From Bufo bufo (Eukaryota; Chordata; Amphibia; Anura; Bufonidae), in NCBI RefSeq assembly GCF_905171765.1, contig NC_053392.1, positions 502,244,556 to 502,308,555 on the forward strand: a DNA stretch of 64,000 bases. Direction: 5' to 3'. Below are positions 9,964-20,400 of this stretch, in pieces. The notes beneath the pieces were generated by a model, which worked only from the letters and a program-made list of their open reading frames with translations, did no database searches and had not been told where the DNA came from. A program made the position numbers and the translations under genes. Every line of letters begins with the position of its first letter. The first letter of the stretch is position 1.

Positions 9964-11502
9964 TTGGTGCTGATTGAATCCCCCACATTTTTTCTTTGTA
10001 GTATATATTGGAGGCGTGGTGATCTCCATACAGTCATGCACACCTGACCAGTCAATCTGTCCTGGAGGCTGGTTTTAAAGTCAGTATAAAACTGAGTCTG
10101 CATATATAGCACCTACCAGTAGCCATTTGGCTCCAGGAGAAGTATATAGTGGGCTCAGCATGCATGTTGGTACTTGCATCCCTGGATCCCATGAAAGCTG
10201 TAATGGCACCGGACGGGGTTAAAAGCAGAGTGTGCTTGGCGTGCATGCTGCACCTCCATTCCCTGGACTTTGTGTGGCTGTCATGGCCCACAAACAGGTA
10301 GGAACTAGTGTTAGGGACCACTCCATAGAGGCGACCTTGACGTGGTGAGTGGCTTATTACGCTTTGGCCAAAATGTACACCAATGCCTCATCCAGCATAG
10401 AGGCGGGGCAGAATGCTGGTTGCAGAGTGCCATTGCATTTGTGTCTTTTTCTTTGTATATGTATTTCGCCATAGCAATGTGCACCTACATATAGGGTTGT
10501 GCTGATTGAATCCCCCACATTTTTTCTTTGTAGTATATATTGGAGGCGTGGCGATCTCCATGCAGTCATGCACACCTGACCAGTCAATCTGTCCTGGAGG
10601 CTGGTTTTAAAGTCAGTATAAAACTGAGTCTGCATATATAGCACCTACCAGTAGCCATTTGGCTCCAGGAGAAGTATATAGTGGGCTCAGCATGCATGTT
10701 GGTACTTGCATCCCTGGATCCCATGAAAGCTGTAATGGCACCGGACGGGGTTAAAAGCAGAGTGTGCTTGGCGTGCATGCTGCACCTGCATTCCCTGGAC
10801 TTTGTGTGGCTGTCATGGCCCACAAACAGGTAGGAACTAGTGTTAGGGACCACTCCATAGAGGCGACCTTGATGTGGTGAGTGGCTTATTACGCTTTGGC
10901 CAAAATGTACACCAATGCCTCATCCAGCATAGAGGCAGGGCAGAATGCTGGTTGCAGAGTGCCATTGCATTTGTGTCTTTTTCTTTGTATATGTATTTCG
11001 CCATAGCAATGTGCACCTACATATAGGGTTGTGCTGATTGAATCCCCCACATCTTTTCTTTGTAGTATATATTGGAGGCGTGGCGATCTCCATGCAGTCA
11101 TGCACACTTGACCAGTCAATCTGTCCTGGAGGCTGGTTTTAAAGTCAGTATAAAACTGAGTCTGCATATATAGCACCTACCAGTAGCCATTTGGCTCAAG
11201 GAGAAGTATATAGTGGGCTCAGCATGCATGTTGGTACTTGCATCCCTGGATCCCATGAAAGCTGTAATGGCACCGGACGGGGTTAAAAGCAGAGTGTGCA
11301 TGCTGCACCTGCATTCCCTGGACTTTGTGTGGCTGTCATGGCCCACAAACAGGTAGGAACTAGTGTTAGGGACCACTCCATAGAGGCGACCTTGACGTGG
11401 TGAGTGGCTTATTACGCTTTGGCCAAAATGTGCACCAATGCCTCATCCAGCATAGAGGCAGGGCAGAATGCTGGTTGCAGAGTGCCATTGCATTTGTGTC
11501 TT
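9964..11502 (+). repeat. Array B of the mobile tandem repeat, 532-bp units, about 2.9 copies
   Basis: Units repeat at 532 bases (10052, 10584, 11116), with an 8-base deletion in the last unit near 11296. The array starts in mid-unit near GTGCTGATTGAATCC and ends at CATTTGTGTCTT. The host sequence CTTCATCTTGATTGAA flanks it at 9948-9963 and 11500-11515 (13 bases unambiguous). Units are near-identical within the array and clearly diverged from array A, for example ACATTTTTTCTTTGTAG here against CTTATTTTTTTCTTTG in A. Internal reading frames are by-products of repetition. Confidence 0.93.
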
Positions 11503-11515
11503 CATCTTGATTGAA

Positions 11516-11770
11516 GTCTTCTCCCGGCCAGGCCGCACGCTGGACTGAACGCGCACACCGCCGCGCATGCGCCATGGTAACTTATTCCTGGCCAGTATAG
11601 TGCAGAGTCGGCGTGCGCGTTCGCGGCTCTGTACTATTCTGGCCAGGAAGAAGTCACCATCGCGCATGCACAGCAGTGTGCGCGTTCAGGACAGTGAGCG
11701 GCTCGGCCGGGAGAAAAGAAGGAGTCTTCTGCGCAAGCCCGGCCACCGGGATTCCGGAGAAGAGCGGTGG
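11516..11770. repeat. GC-rich imperfect inverted repeat inside the TTAA element
   Basis: CGCATGCGCCATGGTAACTT and TATTCCTGGCCAGTATAGTG (11568-11608) are mirrored, with a few mismatches, by TCTGTACTATTCTGGCCAGG and AAGAAGTCACCATCGCGCAT (11631-11668). This gives a foldback of about 45-base arms around a short loop. It is part of the non-autonomous element. Confidence 0.6.
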
Positions 11771-11929
11771 CCGTAACCAGGGGAGACCGAATGATAACAA
11801 TGAGGTAAGTGGGGATGAATTTTCTCGTAAACGGTGGGAATGGGTTAATCAAATATATTTACAAAAATGATCACTGTCAAATCATTAACAGATTTAACAG
11901 TGATCATTATGATGGAATAACCCCTTTAA

Positions 11930-12698
11930 GTTTTTGAAAGTCGTTACAAAACTGCAACGTCCCGTCTGGCTTGGGTATCAATACTATAGGACTGGCCCAC
12001 TCACTTTTTGACTCCTCAATGATGTCTAGCTGCAACATTAGCTGCACCTCCTCCGATATGGCTTGTCGCCGAGCCTCTGGCACCCGGTATGGTTTTAATC
12101 TGACTTTTGCCTGAGGCTCAGTGACAATGTCATGCTGAATTATGGAAGTGCGCCCAGGAAGGTCAGAGAACACATCCGTGTTCCGACTAACAAACTCCCT
12201 GGCCTTCTGAGTCTGTTTAGAGGAGAGGCTGTCAGCAATTTTTAGTGTGGCAGCCGACTCTCTTGCATCAGACAGAGGGGCCGGTACCTCTTCTCCTAGA
12301 AAACACGGCTGCGGGTTGCCTTCTGTATAGGTTTCCCTATCTTTCCACGGTTTTAGTAAATTCACATGGTAAATCTGCTCCGGCTTTCGCCACCCTGGCT
12401 GGTGTACATTGTAGTTTACATCTCCAATTTTCTCGAGTACCTCGTAGGGTCCCTGCCTCCTAGCCAGGAACTTACTGTCCATGGTCGGCACCAGAACCAA
12501 AATCCGATTACCCGGGTTAAAGATCCGGACCCGAGCCTGACGATTATAGACCCGACTCTGGGCTCGCTGAGCTGCCTCCATATGCTCCCTAACAAGAGGC
12601 AACACTGTCTCTATTCGATCTTGCATCTGGGTAACATACTCAATGACACTTTTATGTGGAGTGGGTTGTTGTTCCCACACCTCTTTGGCCACGTCCAA
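11930..12698 (-). pseudogene. Gypsy integrase C-terminus followed by reverse transcriptase N-terminus
   Basis: One open frame begins at 12698. It first reads the post-catalytic part of an integrase: RIETVLPLVREHMEAAQRAQ, then the GPY/F-type segment RRQGPYEVLEKIGDVNYNV and QIYHVNLLKPW. After a linker it continues as reverse transcriptase: VFSDLPGRT, KVRLKPYRVPEARRQAI, and the SEWASPIVLIPKPDGTLQFC motif. IN-then-RT in one frame is the Gmr1 arrangement. The integrase zinc finger and DDE core that should precede residue 1 are absent. The host frame stops being host at the TTAA of the nested element, 11929. Confidence 0.88.
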
Positions 12699-12820
12699 GA
12701 GACTGCGAGGGTGTCTGCCAATTCAGGACCCGGCGGCAAGTCCTCCATGTCTCCCACCATCACACTTAGGGGGGTTGTCTCCCCCTCTTCCACCGAAGTG
12801 GCGGTCACCCCTACCGCTGG

Positions 12821-13309
12821 CTATTTAGTCTCAAGATTCCAGGGTTCTGGTCTCCCCCCTAAGCTCCCCCCATCTGCTAGGATTACCCCTGTCTCATGGG
12901 TATCAGTCACTCTCATAGCAGGCCACAGTGCTGGGAAGCCCAGGAAGTCTCTCCCTATTATGAGTTCATGATGTAGATTTGTGGCGACAGCCACCTCGTG
13001 GGTCCATCTACCGGCCTCCATGGTTAGAGACACCAGCGCGGTGGGGTAGTCTTTTAAGTCTCCGTGGATGCACATCACCCCGACTTTCCGGCCAGTATAC
13101 TCAGTGGATCGCACCAGGGTAGCCCTTACTAGGGTCACAAAACTCCCTGAGTCCAGCAGAGCCTCCACCGGAGTGTCTCCCACTTCCACCTGGCACAAGT
13201 GATCTAGAGAATCTGGGGTACCTGTTGCACACAGCCTCCTGGCATATAGCGACTGACGATAGCCATAGTTAGTGTTCATGAGCTCAACCCGATGGGGACA
13301 GTCAGCCAT
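12821..13309 (-). pseudogene. Gypsy aspartic protease region
   Basis: The frame starts MADCPHRVELMN, the tail of a CCHC zinc knuckle. It contains the retroviral-type protease active site as EALLDSGSFVTLV, and a second conserved segment LIIGRDFLGFPALWP. The enzyme cleaves Gag-Pol during particle maturation. The frame ends shortly after, where the integrase core should begin but is deleted. Confidence 0.83.
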
Positions 13310-13355
13310 TACATGGCCAGGCTCCTGACACCGCCAGCAGACTATTGGAGCCAGT
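13290..13355 (-). other. CCHC zinc knuckle of Gypsy gag, out of frame with gag
   Basis: The minus strand reads VCWRCQEPGHVMADCPHR, a CX2CX4HX4C nucleic-acid-binding knuckle. The upstream gag frame stops (WLQ then TAG) immediately before it, so a frame change or in-frame stop separates gag from the knuckle in this copy. Confidence 0.75.
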
Positions 13356-14135
13356 CAGCCATGGGTACATCCCGGGCGGGTTTTATCGGCTCAAATCTCC
13401 AGGCCTGGGATGGAGATTTCCAGGGTTTGCCGACCCCCCTCCCGTCAGAATCCTCCTTTAGATTCCTGGTAGCTTCATAGCGTTCTACCAGGTCCACCAT
13501 CTCAAGGGCATTGCCAGGAGACACCTGACCAATTCAGTGCTGGAGAGGGTATAGCAAAGCCCTCCAGAACATATCGGCATAGCCAGGGGACTCAGCACAT
13601 CAGGCTGTAGCCACTTTTGCAAGAGGTGAAGTAAGTCATAATACTGGGTCCTCGCAGGCTCAGCCGTCTTAAACCCCCACTGATGTACCTGCTGGGCCCG
13701 GACCAACACATTCACCCCCAGTCTTGCCAAAATCTCATCCTTTACTTTTTGGTAGTCGGCCGTTTGATCGTCCGGAAAGTCGATATACACCCGCTGGGAA
13801 TCGGATACCAGGAATGGAGCGACGACCTCAGCCCACTGGTCACAGGGTAGCTTTTCCCTGATGGCCACTTTCTCGTACATCCTCAGGTAGGTTTCGATGT
13901 CGTCTGCGGGGGTCATCTTAGGAATCGCAGCACGGACTGCTTTCCGGGCATCGTGGACGATCGGGGTTGCTCCTGCTGTCTGCAAAGCCATCACATGTTG
14001 TAGCAGCAACTGGTTAGTCTCCTGCTGCTGCTTATTAGCCTTGCATTGCTGCAGGTTTGTTTCTCGCTGCTGCAGATTAGCCTCCATTTTGTCGTGGGGC
14101 ACTGGTTGTAATACAGCTGGTTTAATGTACGACAT
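13342..14135 (-). pseudogene. Gypsy gag, SCAN-like capsid region, broken
   Basis: The frame from 14135 (MSYIKPAVLQPVP) has a Gln-rich coiled-coil N-terminus (EANLQQRETNLQQCKANKQQ). A capsid-like helical region follows: IETYLRMYEKVAIREKLP, DQWAEVVAPFLVSDSQRVYID, and then DEILARLGVNVLVRAQQVHQW. This resembles the SCAN fold, which is known to derive from Gmr1-like gag. The first frame ends at 13485; the rest of gag is in another frame, 13524-13342 (NALEMVDLVERYEATRNL). Gag forms the particle that packages the RNA. Confidence 0.8.
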
Positions 14136-14215
14136 ACAACCCTGCCTGAAAAATGCAGAAACGAAAAATATCGGCGTTCACGCCAGCCTCACTGCTCTTG
14201 CACGCATCCTCCAAT

Positions 14216-14657
14216 TGTGGCGACTCACTCTGGTAGACAGGATTACCGGACGCAGTATAGAGGCAACAACAAGTTCTTTGGATCAAACAGTGTTTTATTC
14301 ACACTTTAGGCAAGTGACAAAACAAGCAGTTATATTCAAACAAAAAGTCACCTTGTGGTGTTGGTGGTAATTCACACCATGCGGCAATTCTGCCTCATAG
14401 AGTCCTTGCTGATAGCAGCACCAACCTGTTTTCACGCCAAAGAGGTAGCAAGCCTTCATCCAGACACAAGGCTCCCAGATCCCAACACAGAGACATGGCT
14501 TCTGAACTCAGCTGCCTATTAAGGACAGCCTGGTGCTGCCAAAACCCAGACCAGCATTTAAAATCCGGTCTGGTATTTGACCTCACCTGGCTGGAAATCA
14601 GCACATGCTGGGAGGAAAATACCTGTTTTCCTAGACCAAACCTCTCACTGTGCCACA
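14216..14657 (-). repeat. 5' LTR of the Gmr1-like element
   Basis: This 442-bp partner of 8656-9110 ends TGTGGCGACTCACTC and CTCACTGTGCCACA. On the minus strand transcription would start here and enter gag. The base pairs immediately inside (ATTGGAGGATGCG on the minus strand) should hold the primer-binding site; I cannot assign a tRNA. Confidence 0.88.
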
Positions 14658-15720
14658 ACTTGTATAGAATTTCAGTTTTTCCAGACATAAATAAGTCTTC
14701 AGATATAAACAACAGAGCAAAGTCAGACAGTCAAAAGTTCAGTGTATCTTTTTTTTCCCCTCAAAAACCTTGAACGGTCTCTTATAGTAACTTTAGAAGA
14801 TTCATAACAGTGAATAGATAGAAAGCCTCTGTGTTGGAATGGAGTAGCTTTTTTCTTTATGTTAAACTCTTGACCATAACTAAAATGTGGTTTTGGGGTC
14901 TGACAACCATTTAGCACAATTATGATGTATAGTTACAGCATGGTGGCTTAAGAAGTTAAGTGAACCATACCCTAACGATCTGTTATATATGTTTTAAAAG
15001 TCACATAAGCATTTGAAATCATGCTTGAATAAGATATAAACTTAATTTGAAGCTTTATTTCATTCAGGAGAATTTGTTAAATTATTTTCTGAAAATCATC
15101 TACTTTCTGCCTAAATTTACATAGGGTTTAGAGTAAATGACCTGCCTAATATCCCAGAATTTGAACCAAATATAACTCCTGTCCCCTTGTTGGGCAAATC
15201 TTCTGTTCTGTCAGACAGGAGATCTGTCCTTAAGAAGGCCGCTTATAGAGGGTCATGTGACCAGGCAAAAATAACCCCAGACACATAACTCAGCCTTCTC
15301 CACTCAAATACACCACATCTGCCATCTGTACTTGCACGGTTGGGAGTTTAGTGCAGGTTTGAAGTATTTGAATGGGGGAGACTGAGTGATTTGCCTGGGC
15401 ACATAACCCTCCATCAACCACCATATTATAGACAGGACCTCTGTGTGGACAGGACAAATGACTGGACCAACAAGCAAGAATACCTTATGAAATATAAAAA
15501 ACGGTACAGAATCAACAACGGCTATATTAGTAATACAGTCATCTTACAAACACATTGATCAATAGCAGCTGAAAAGTGTCCAACCCCTTTAATGCATCCA
15601 GTTTGGCTACCTAGCTCCTCCAACTAAAGTACATAACCTTAGGATCAAGTTAAAGATTATGACCATAAACATCTTCTACTCTGATGGTGCCAGCCCTGAT
15701 TCATGTTTAGTTAAAGTCTT
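14658..15720. other. No recognised feature
   Basis: AT-rich sequence without a convincing reading frame, repeat pair or RNA gene. It may be unique intergenic DNA. Confidence 0.4.
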
Positions 15721-15724
15721 CAGG

Positions 15725-16045
15725 GGTCATTTTTGTTGCAGATTCAGTCGCAAAGGGGATTTGCAGCCGAATCTGCGACTTTTCCAAGGTGACAGAAAAA
15801 GGGGGAATGGTGTGGGCGTGGAAGTGGGCCAGCCCATCTCATTTATAATTTTCTACGCCTTTTTGGCATAGAAAATTACTTAAATATACGCCAGCAAGGG
15901 AGCTGGCGTAGATTTAAGAAAGTTAGTCTGCCAGGGCCTAAGTTATATAAAGGCCGCCGCCTCTACATAATTTAGGCACATTAAGCGCCAGCGGACATAG
16001 ACTAAGACCGGCATCTAAATCACCAGTCTTAGTAAATGTCCCTTC
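15725..16045. repeat. Probable short interspersed element
   Basis: It contains nested inverted segments such as CAGATTCAGTCGCAAAGGGG with CCGAATCTGCGAC, TTTCTACGCC with GGCATAGAAAATTACTTAAA, and TACGCCAGC with GCTGGCGTA. The texture matches the short palindromic non-autonomous elements elsewhere in the window. Edges are uncertain. Confidence 0.4.
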
Positions 16046-16134
16046 ATCTCCACTTTACTTGTTTGTTGGGTGAGACGTGGTTAGCCACATTGGATAGATT
16101 AAGTTCTGTATTTCACATCTGCTTTGTTTTGTTA

Positions 16135-16550
16135 AAGGGGTTATCCCATGACTAATGTAAAAAATCAAAATCAGACATTATATAGTACATAGAAAAAAGT
16201 ACTATAATTCTAAAGCGCTCACCGAAATGTAGCTCAGCCTGCTACAACCACCTAGCTATAATACTTCAGTATCCAATAAATTTCTAGCTTTGTATAGTAT
16301 ATTTCTACCTTTTATTCACAATAAAATACTCCTTTTATATCTTAAAAAACAATAAGAAATAAATAAAAAATATAATCTATATACTGTATATAAAGAAGGA
16401 CGTATATATGTATGTATGAATGTGTGTATGTTCCACGATCACCTAAAAATACCTGTATTAGCCAATTACATGCAATTACAAAAGTATTCAGATCCAGATG
16501 CTGGTTTGAAAACTGTAGAATATTTTTCATGGGACAACTCTTCTAAGAGT
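16135..16550. mobile_element. TTAA-type MITE
   Basis: It starts TTAAAGGGGTTATCCCATGAC and ends near TCATGGGACAACTCTT, an inverted match of the start. Interior sequence (CAGATCCAGATGCTGGTTTG, then AAAACTGTAGAATA) recurs at 52587-52620, so this is a multicopy family. There is no coding content. Confidence 0.65.
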
Positions 16551-16699
16551 GTGGCATGGAGTGCAAACATCCTATTCCACATCAATTGGCGAATGTCATA
16601 CAGATCCACTAAGAACTCATTTTTTTTCCTGAAGATCTATGGCAAATGAGTGATTTGAGTTTCAAAACAGAAATTCTTGCCTGAACTTTTTTTTAAGTC

Positions 16700-17030
16700 T
16701 GACAACCCTAGAACTTTAATAGTGATGGCTTATCAATATCTGATCGTCAGAAATCCGATACACCACACCCCTGCCAATCTGCTGTTCTGCAGTAACTTCG
16801 ATGCTGGAAGTCAACTGTGTAGTGGATAGAGCTGGTTACTGCACTGCTGCTCCCATTTACAGAGCTTTGTAGTTCCAGAGCTGACGTCTGGCTCCAAACT
16901 TACCTACTGCAGAACAGATGATCGGCAGAGGTGCTGGGTGTCAGACCTCCTCCACTCACATAGTAATGGCCTATCTTGAGTACTATATGCCTTCACTTGT
17001 AAAATCCTGGAAAAGCCCTTTAAGGGTTGA
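16700..17030. repeat. Possible TTAA-type MITE, degraded
   Basis: The right edge reads GGAAAAGCCCTTTAAGGG, similar to the CCCTTTAA ends of related elements. Internal blocks (CTGCAGTAACT and ACTGCAGAACAG; GAGCTGACGTCTGGCTCC) suggest decayed inverted repeats. The left edge is unclear. Confidence 0.35.
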
Positions 17031-18485
17031 TACCAATTTCTGCCAGATGCCTGTAAAGATTAAACTGTTGCCTGGTTATGCAAAGTATTTTGCTTGCAGC
17101 TTTATTTACGTATTTCTAGGCAAATTTGCCATTTAGGAGTGAATAACAATTGGTGACATAGGAGCAATAATGGCTGCCATTTTCTGTTGTCAAAACAGCA
17201 TTTTTTTTTATTTGAGGAGGAAATGCTCTGACTTCCTCTGTTCGTCAGAGTTTTTCTTCCTGTCTGTCTAGATCTATATTACAAAAGTAAAAATAAATAA
17301 ATAAATGGAGCTGCATACTTAAAAATAAGTATTCCCACTTATTTCTCCTCTGTCATCAATACAAAAGGAATCTGCAAATGTCAAGAGCAGTCTCATTCCA
17401 ATTTGTCTTACTGGAAGCAGAAATTGTTTCTGTGATGGTAAAGACCATTGTTTTCAAATGACAAAGACAAACTAATTTCACTCTGGCTTTGATTTCTTAA
17501 TCTGTGTGTCAGACTATTGCAGCAAATGTCAGTCACACGAAGGTAATGTTTGCTGTGGTCGAATTAGAATTCACAAAATAAGGTTACATGGCATGTAGGT
17601 ACACTAAACATTTATATTATGAATAATGCTCACGCATTTCACTGCTTGGGTTAGATGGATATATATTACATTGTGAGGGAGATTGACACCATTGTGTCTA
17701 AATCTAGGAGCAAATGGCGTTGCTACGCCGCCTTCACCACTTTCCACTTTTCACCAAGTGGGGTGTGAGCAGGACCATTGGCTTTGGAACATTTTTTGCA
17801 ATTCACGCTAGTTTTCTGGTGTAAATGATGGCTGAAATATATGCCAGCCAGGAGATCATGTAGATTTCAATCAAAGCCAACGGATGAGGAGGTGAAATTA
17901 AGTGCACCATCTGGTGACACAAGGAGAAGTCAAGACTGTTTGCTTCAGCATCAGAGTCTTTCTAATGGACAAAATCTCCCTCCCCATCCCATCAAACATC
18001 AGAAAGACGGAAAGTGAAATGTGTCTTTAAAAATTAAAAAATGTCTGTACAAATACTGCATAAGAATCTATTGATTGCATACTAAACACAGAAAAATAAG
18101 GCATATCTCTATGTTGCTTCCAATTTGGAAGACTTTATTTTAAAGTCTACTAACATAAAGACATGTATATAGAAAATATATTGAAAATATATGGTTTCCT
18201 TCCTCTGCCCCAGTCCACCATACTAAATGAAAAGAAGTCAAAGGGTAAGAAAGTGGTTCTGGCCCCTTCTTTTGTCGAGGATGACTTAAAGAAGATGCTG
18301 TTCTTCATGAAGAGGCCAAACTTGGCATTAGTCAGACCATCCAACTCAGCCACTCCGTGAAATGGTAGCACTACATTTGGTTTCAGCACAGAGGCCCATA
18401 TTGTATATGAAGGTGCCTCCTGCACTAGTTCACCCAGGCACTGGGTCAACAGACAGCATGCCAGGTCTTCAAACTGGCCTAAAAA
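17031..18485. other. Mostly unassigned; short repeat at about 17670-18000
   Basis: The part 17280-17600 looks non-repetitive. About 17670-18000 begins GGGAGATTGACACC, resembling the GGGAGATTTATT ends of the element at 26891, and is probably a decayed relative. No supported gene is present. Confidence 0.35.
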
Positions 18486-19440
18486 TTGTGATGAGCGGCA
18501 GGGATCATATTCGAATTTGCGATATTTCGCGAAGTTACTTAAGCAGGGAGGATTCATGACTTCAGATGGAAAAAAAAGACGAATATTCTAAAAAACGAAT
18601 ATATAGCACTAAATTTTATAGTGCTATATATTAGTTTTTGACCCACGCCTGTATTGATCGCGTATTACGTTGCCAATTATTCTAAAAAACAAATATATTC
18701 AATATAGTGCTATATATTAGTTTTTTTCGAATATTTGTAATATTGTAAAACAAGAATATATAGCAATATAGCTAATATTCAAAATAAAAAGGAATGTATA
18801 GCAATTTAGCGAATATAGTACTATAATCTTTTTTTATAGTTGTCATTTTTTTCCAATCTGAACTCCAGATGAGAAAAAAGTTACAACTATTAGACAAAGA
18901 AGATTATAGCACTATATTAGCTAAATTGCTCTATATACTTTTTTTTTAATATTCGCTAAATTGCTATATATTCTTGTTTTAGAATATTAAGAATATTTTA
19001 AAAAACAAATATATTCATTTTTTCGAATATTTGTAATATTCTAAAACAAGAATATATAGCAATATAGCGAATATTCTAAGAAAAAAAAACCAATATAGAG
19101 CAATTTAGCTAATATAGTGCTATAATCTTCTTTGTCTAATAGTTGTAATTTTAATCTTATTAAAAAAAATGTTTATAACACTATATTAGCCAATTTGCTA
19201 TTCATTGCTTTTTATTTCAAATATTCGCTATATTGCTATATATTCTTGTTTTAGAATATTATGAATATTCTAAAAAATTAATATATTCGATATAGTGCTA
19301 TATATTCGTTTTTTAGAATATTCGTCATTTTTCCCAGCTAAAGTCATGATTCCTCCCTGCTTAAGTTGCTTGTGGGCCAATGACTCATTGGCCCACAAGC
19401 AAGAAGCAGGGAGGAATCATGTTTTCAGATGTTAGGTTTC
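18486..19440. mobile_element. AT-rich palindromic element with hAT-type ends
   Basis: The left side begins TGATGAGCGGCAGGGATCAT, related to the CGCTCATCACTA end of the hAT-type MITE at 27650. CTTAAGCAGGGAGGATTCATGAC at about 18538-18560 is mirrored by GTCATGATTCCTCCCTGCTTAAG at about 19343-19365, so arms of several hundred bases fold on a centre near 18860-18900. The interior repeats motifs such as ATATAGCACTA and TAGTGCTATATATT. A second small palindrome (TGTGGGCCAATGACTCATTGGCCCACA) lies at 19370-19396. Confidence 0.55.
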
Positions 19441-20400
19441 TTTCACACTTGTAAAAAATTAGTGGATAGCTCACCACCCTCCTCAGTGAGGTAAGGGTGC
19501 TCTAGTCGAGGGACTGCTCACTCAAACAGTCCAGAAATGCAAAGTGAGTAAAATGGAAGAACGACTGGCACTCGCTATGTGGTACACATCAAACAATAAT
19601 TTATTAAACGCCTAACCGCTCACAGTGGAGTGGTCGCAGAAAGTTATATAATCTATAACAACATATTCTTTAAAACCCCCCTAAAAAGATAAGATACAAT
19701 AAAATGCAATATAATGCTCTGGTTATATCAACTGAAACGCATGAATTGGCATAGGTGTAGTCCAACACTCTCAGTTGCAGTGTGTATCCTGTTAAATCAT
19801 ATTGGGGATACTGTCTCTTTAAATGTAAATGAAAATGGTAACCGAGTCCGTTTGTATCAAATTTCAATGTCCACAGTATAATGGTTCACTTGGCTCTGGG
19901 TCTCAAATGAACTGCACTCTGCAATCGCTGCAAATGCTGTTAGGGAATATCCCTGTATGTGATTTTATCTTCAATAGTCTTTTCGCCGACTTGTGATGCG
20001 GCCTTCAACAGTGTATTACAGACTCTATTTCAGGGAGATGTAGCTTACCCCTATAGATGCGTCTTCCGCGTCCTCAGCCGTCCGATATGACCGCTCGTTC
20101 CGCCGCTCACTCTTGGCGTCCTCGCTCTCTGGTTTGAATACGTCACACGTGATGTTCCAGAGATATTGCGAGACTTGGCAGCTTACTTCCAATACACCTG
20201 GGAGTAGGTGCTTTTGATGAGGTGAACAAATGGAGCGCTCCACTTATGAAGATTAATCCGAATCTGTTAGATGATATCCAGAATGTTGCTGTAGACAGGG
20301 ATATAACGCTAAACGCGTTTCGAAGACTTCCGTCCTCTTCCTCAGTAGCTATATCCCTGTTAGAATATCCTCCCCTTTTATACCATCACAGGTAAACCAC
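19441..20400 (-). mobile_element. Penelope-type terminal region (pLTR-like) with hammerhead-like ribozyme
   Basis: There is no open frame for the RT or endonuclease. The region contains ACTGGCACTCGCTATGTGG, which resembles the AGGCACTCGCCATCTGG end of the palindrome at 46.4 kb. It also holds a hammerhead-like motif at 20297-20360 on the minus strand. Hammerheads with a minimal ACGCGT stem III are a known feature of Penelope-like pseudo-LTRs. Boundaries are estimated from where neighbouring short elements begin. Confidence 0.5.
20297..20360 (-). ncRNA. Hammerhead-like ribozyme, Penelope type
   Basis: On the minus strand the order is stem I 5' strand (GCTA, extended outward by GGGATAT), core CTGAGGA, one extra A, stem II GAGGAC-GGAA-GTCTTC, GAAA, the minimal stem III ACGCGT, T17, then stem I 3' strand TAGC, extended by ATATCCC. 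Stem II pairs fully with one G-U. The extra A after CTGAGGA departs from the consensus CUGANGA, so cleavage activity is uncertain. Confidence 0.68.

Larger units (their letters stand above)
9864..11929. mobile_element. TTAA-flanked non-autonomous element (piggyBac-like MITE) carrying array B
   Basis: TTAA occurs at 9864-9867 and 11926-11929. Just inside are inverted ends AGGGGTTATCCCA and TGGAATAACCCCT (12 of 13 matching). Removing the element restores the RT frame of the host Gypsy, so TTAA is a true target duplication. Without array B it is about 510 bases with no coding capacity. TTAA targets and short terminal repeats are typical of piggyBac-like (or Kolobok-like) elements; the superfamily is inferred. 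Related ends occur at 16135, 21858, 38890, 49575, 50865, 52195 and 52627. Confidence 0.78.
8656..14657 (-). mobile_element. Gmr1-like Ty3/Gypsy retrotransposon, internally deleted, nested insertion
   Basis: Two LTRs bracket gag, protease, the C-terminal part of integrase, reverse transcriptase and RNase H, in that order on the minus strand. Integrase upstream of reverse transcriptase is the diagnostic order of the Gmr1 group of deuterostome Gypsy elements. The copy is dead. The integrase catalytic core between 12821 and 12698 is missing, the RT palm with its YxDD is missing between about 9680 and 9640, and frames are broken elsewhere. A TTAA element (9868-11925) splits the RT. The bases outside the LTRs (TCATT before 8656, ACTTG after 14657) do not match, so one edge may be rearranged. 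Confidence 0.88.

Noticed and set aside
12245..12971. Plus-strand frames of 72-201 residues across the Gypsy element
   Set aside because: They are antisense shadows of the integrase/RT and protease frames.
18150..18557. 135-residue minus frame as a host exon
   Set aside because: It shows no domain or splice context, overlaps the start of an AT-rich foldback element, and is opposed by equally long plus-strand frames.
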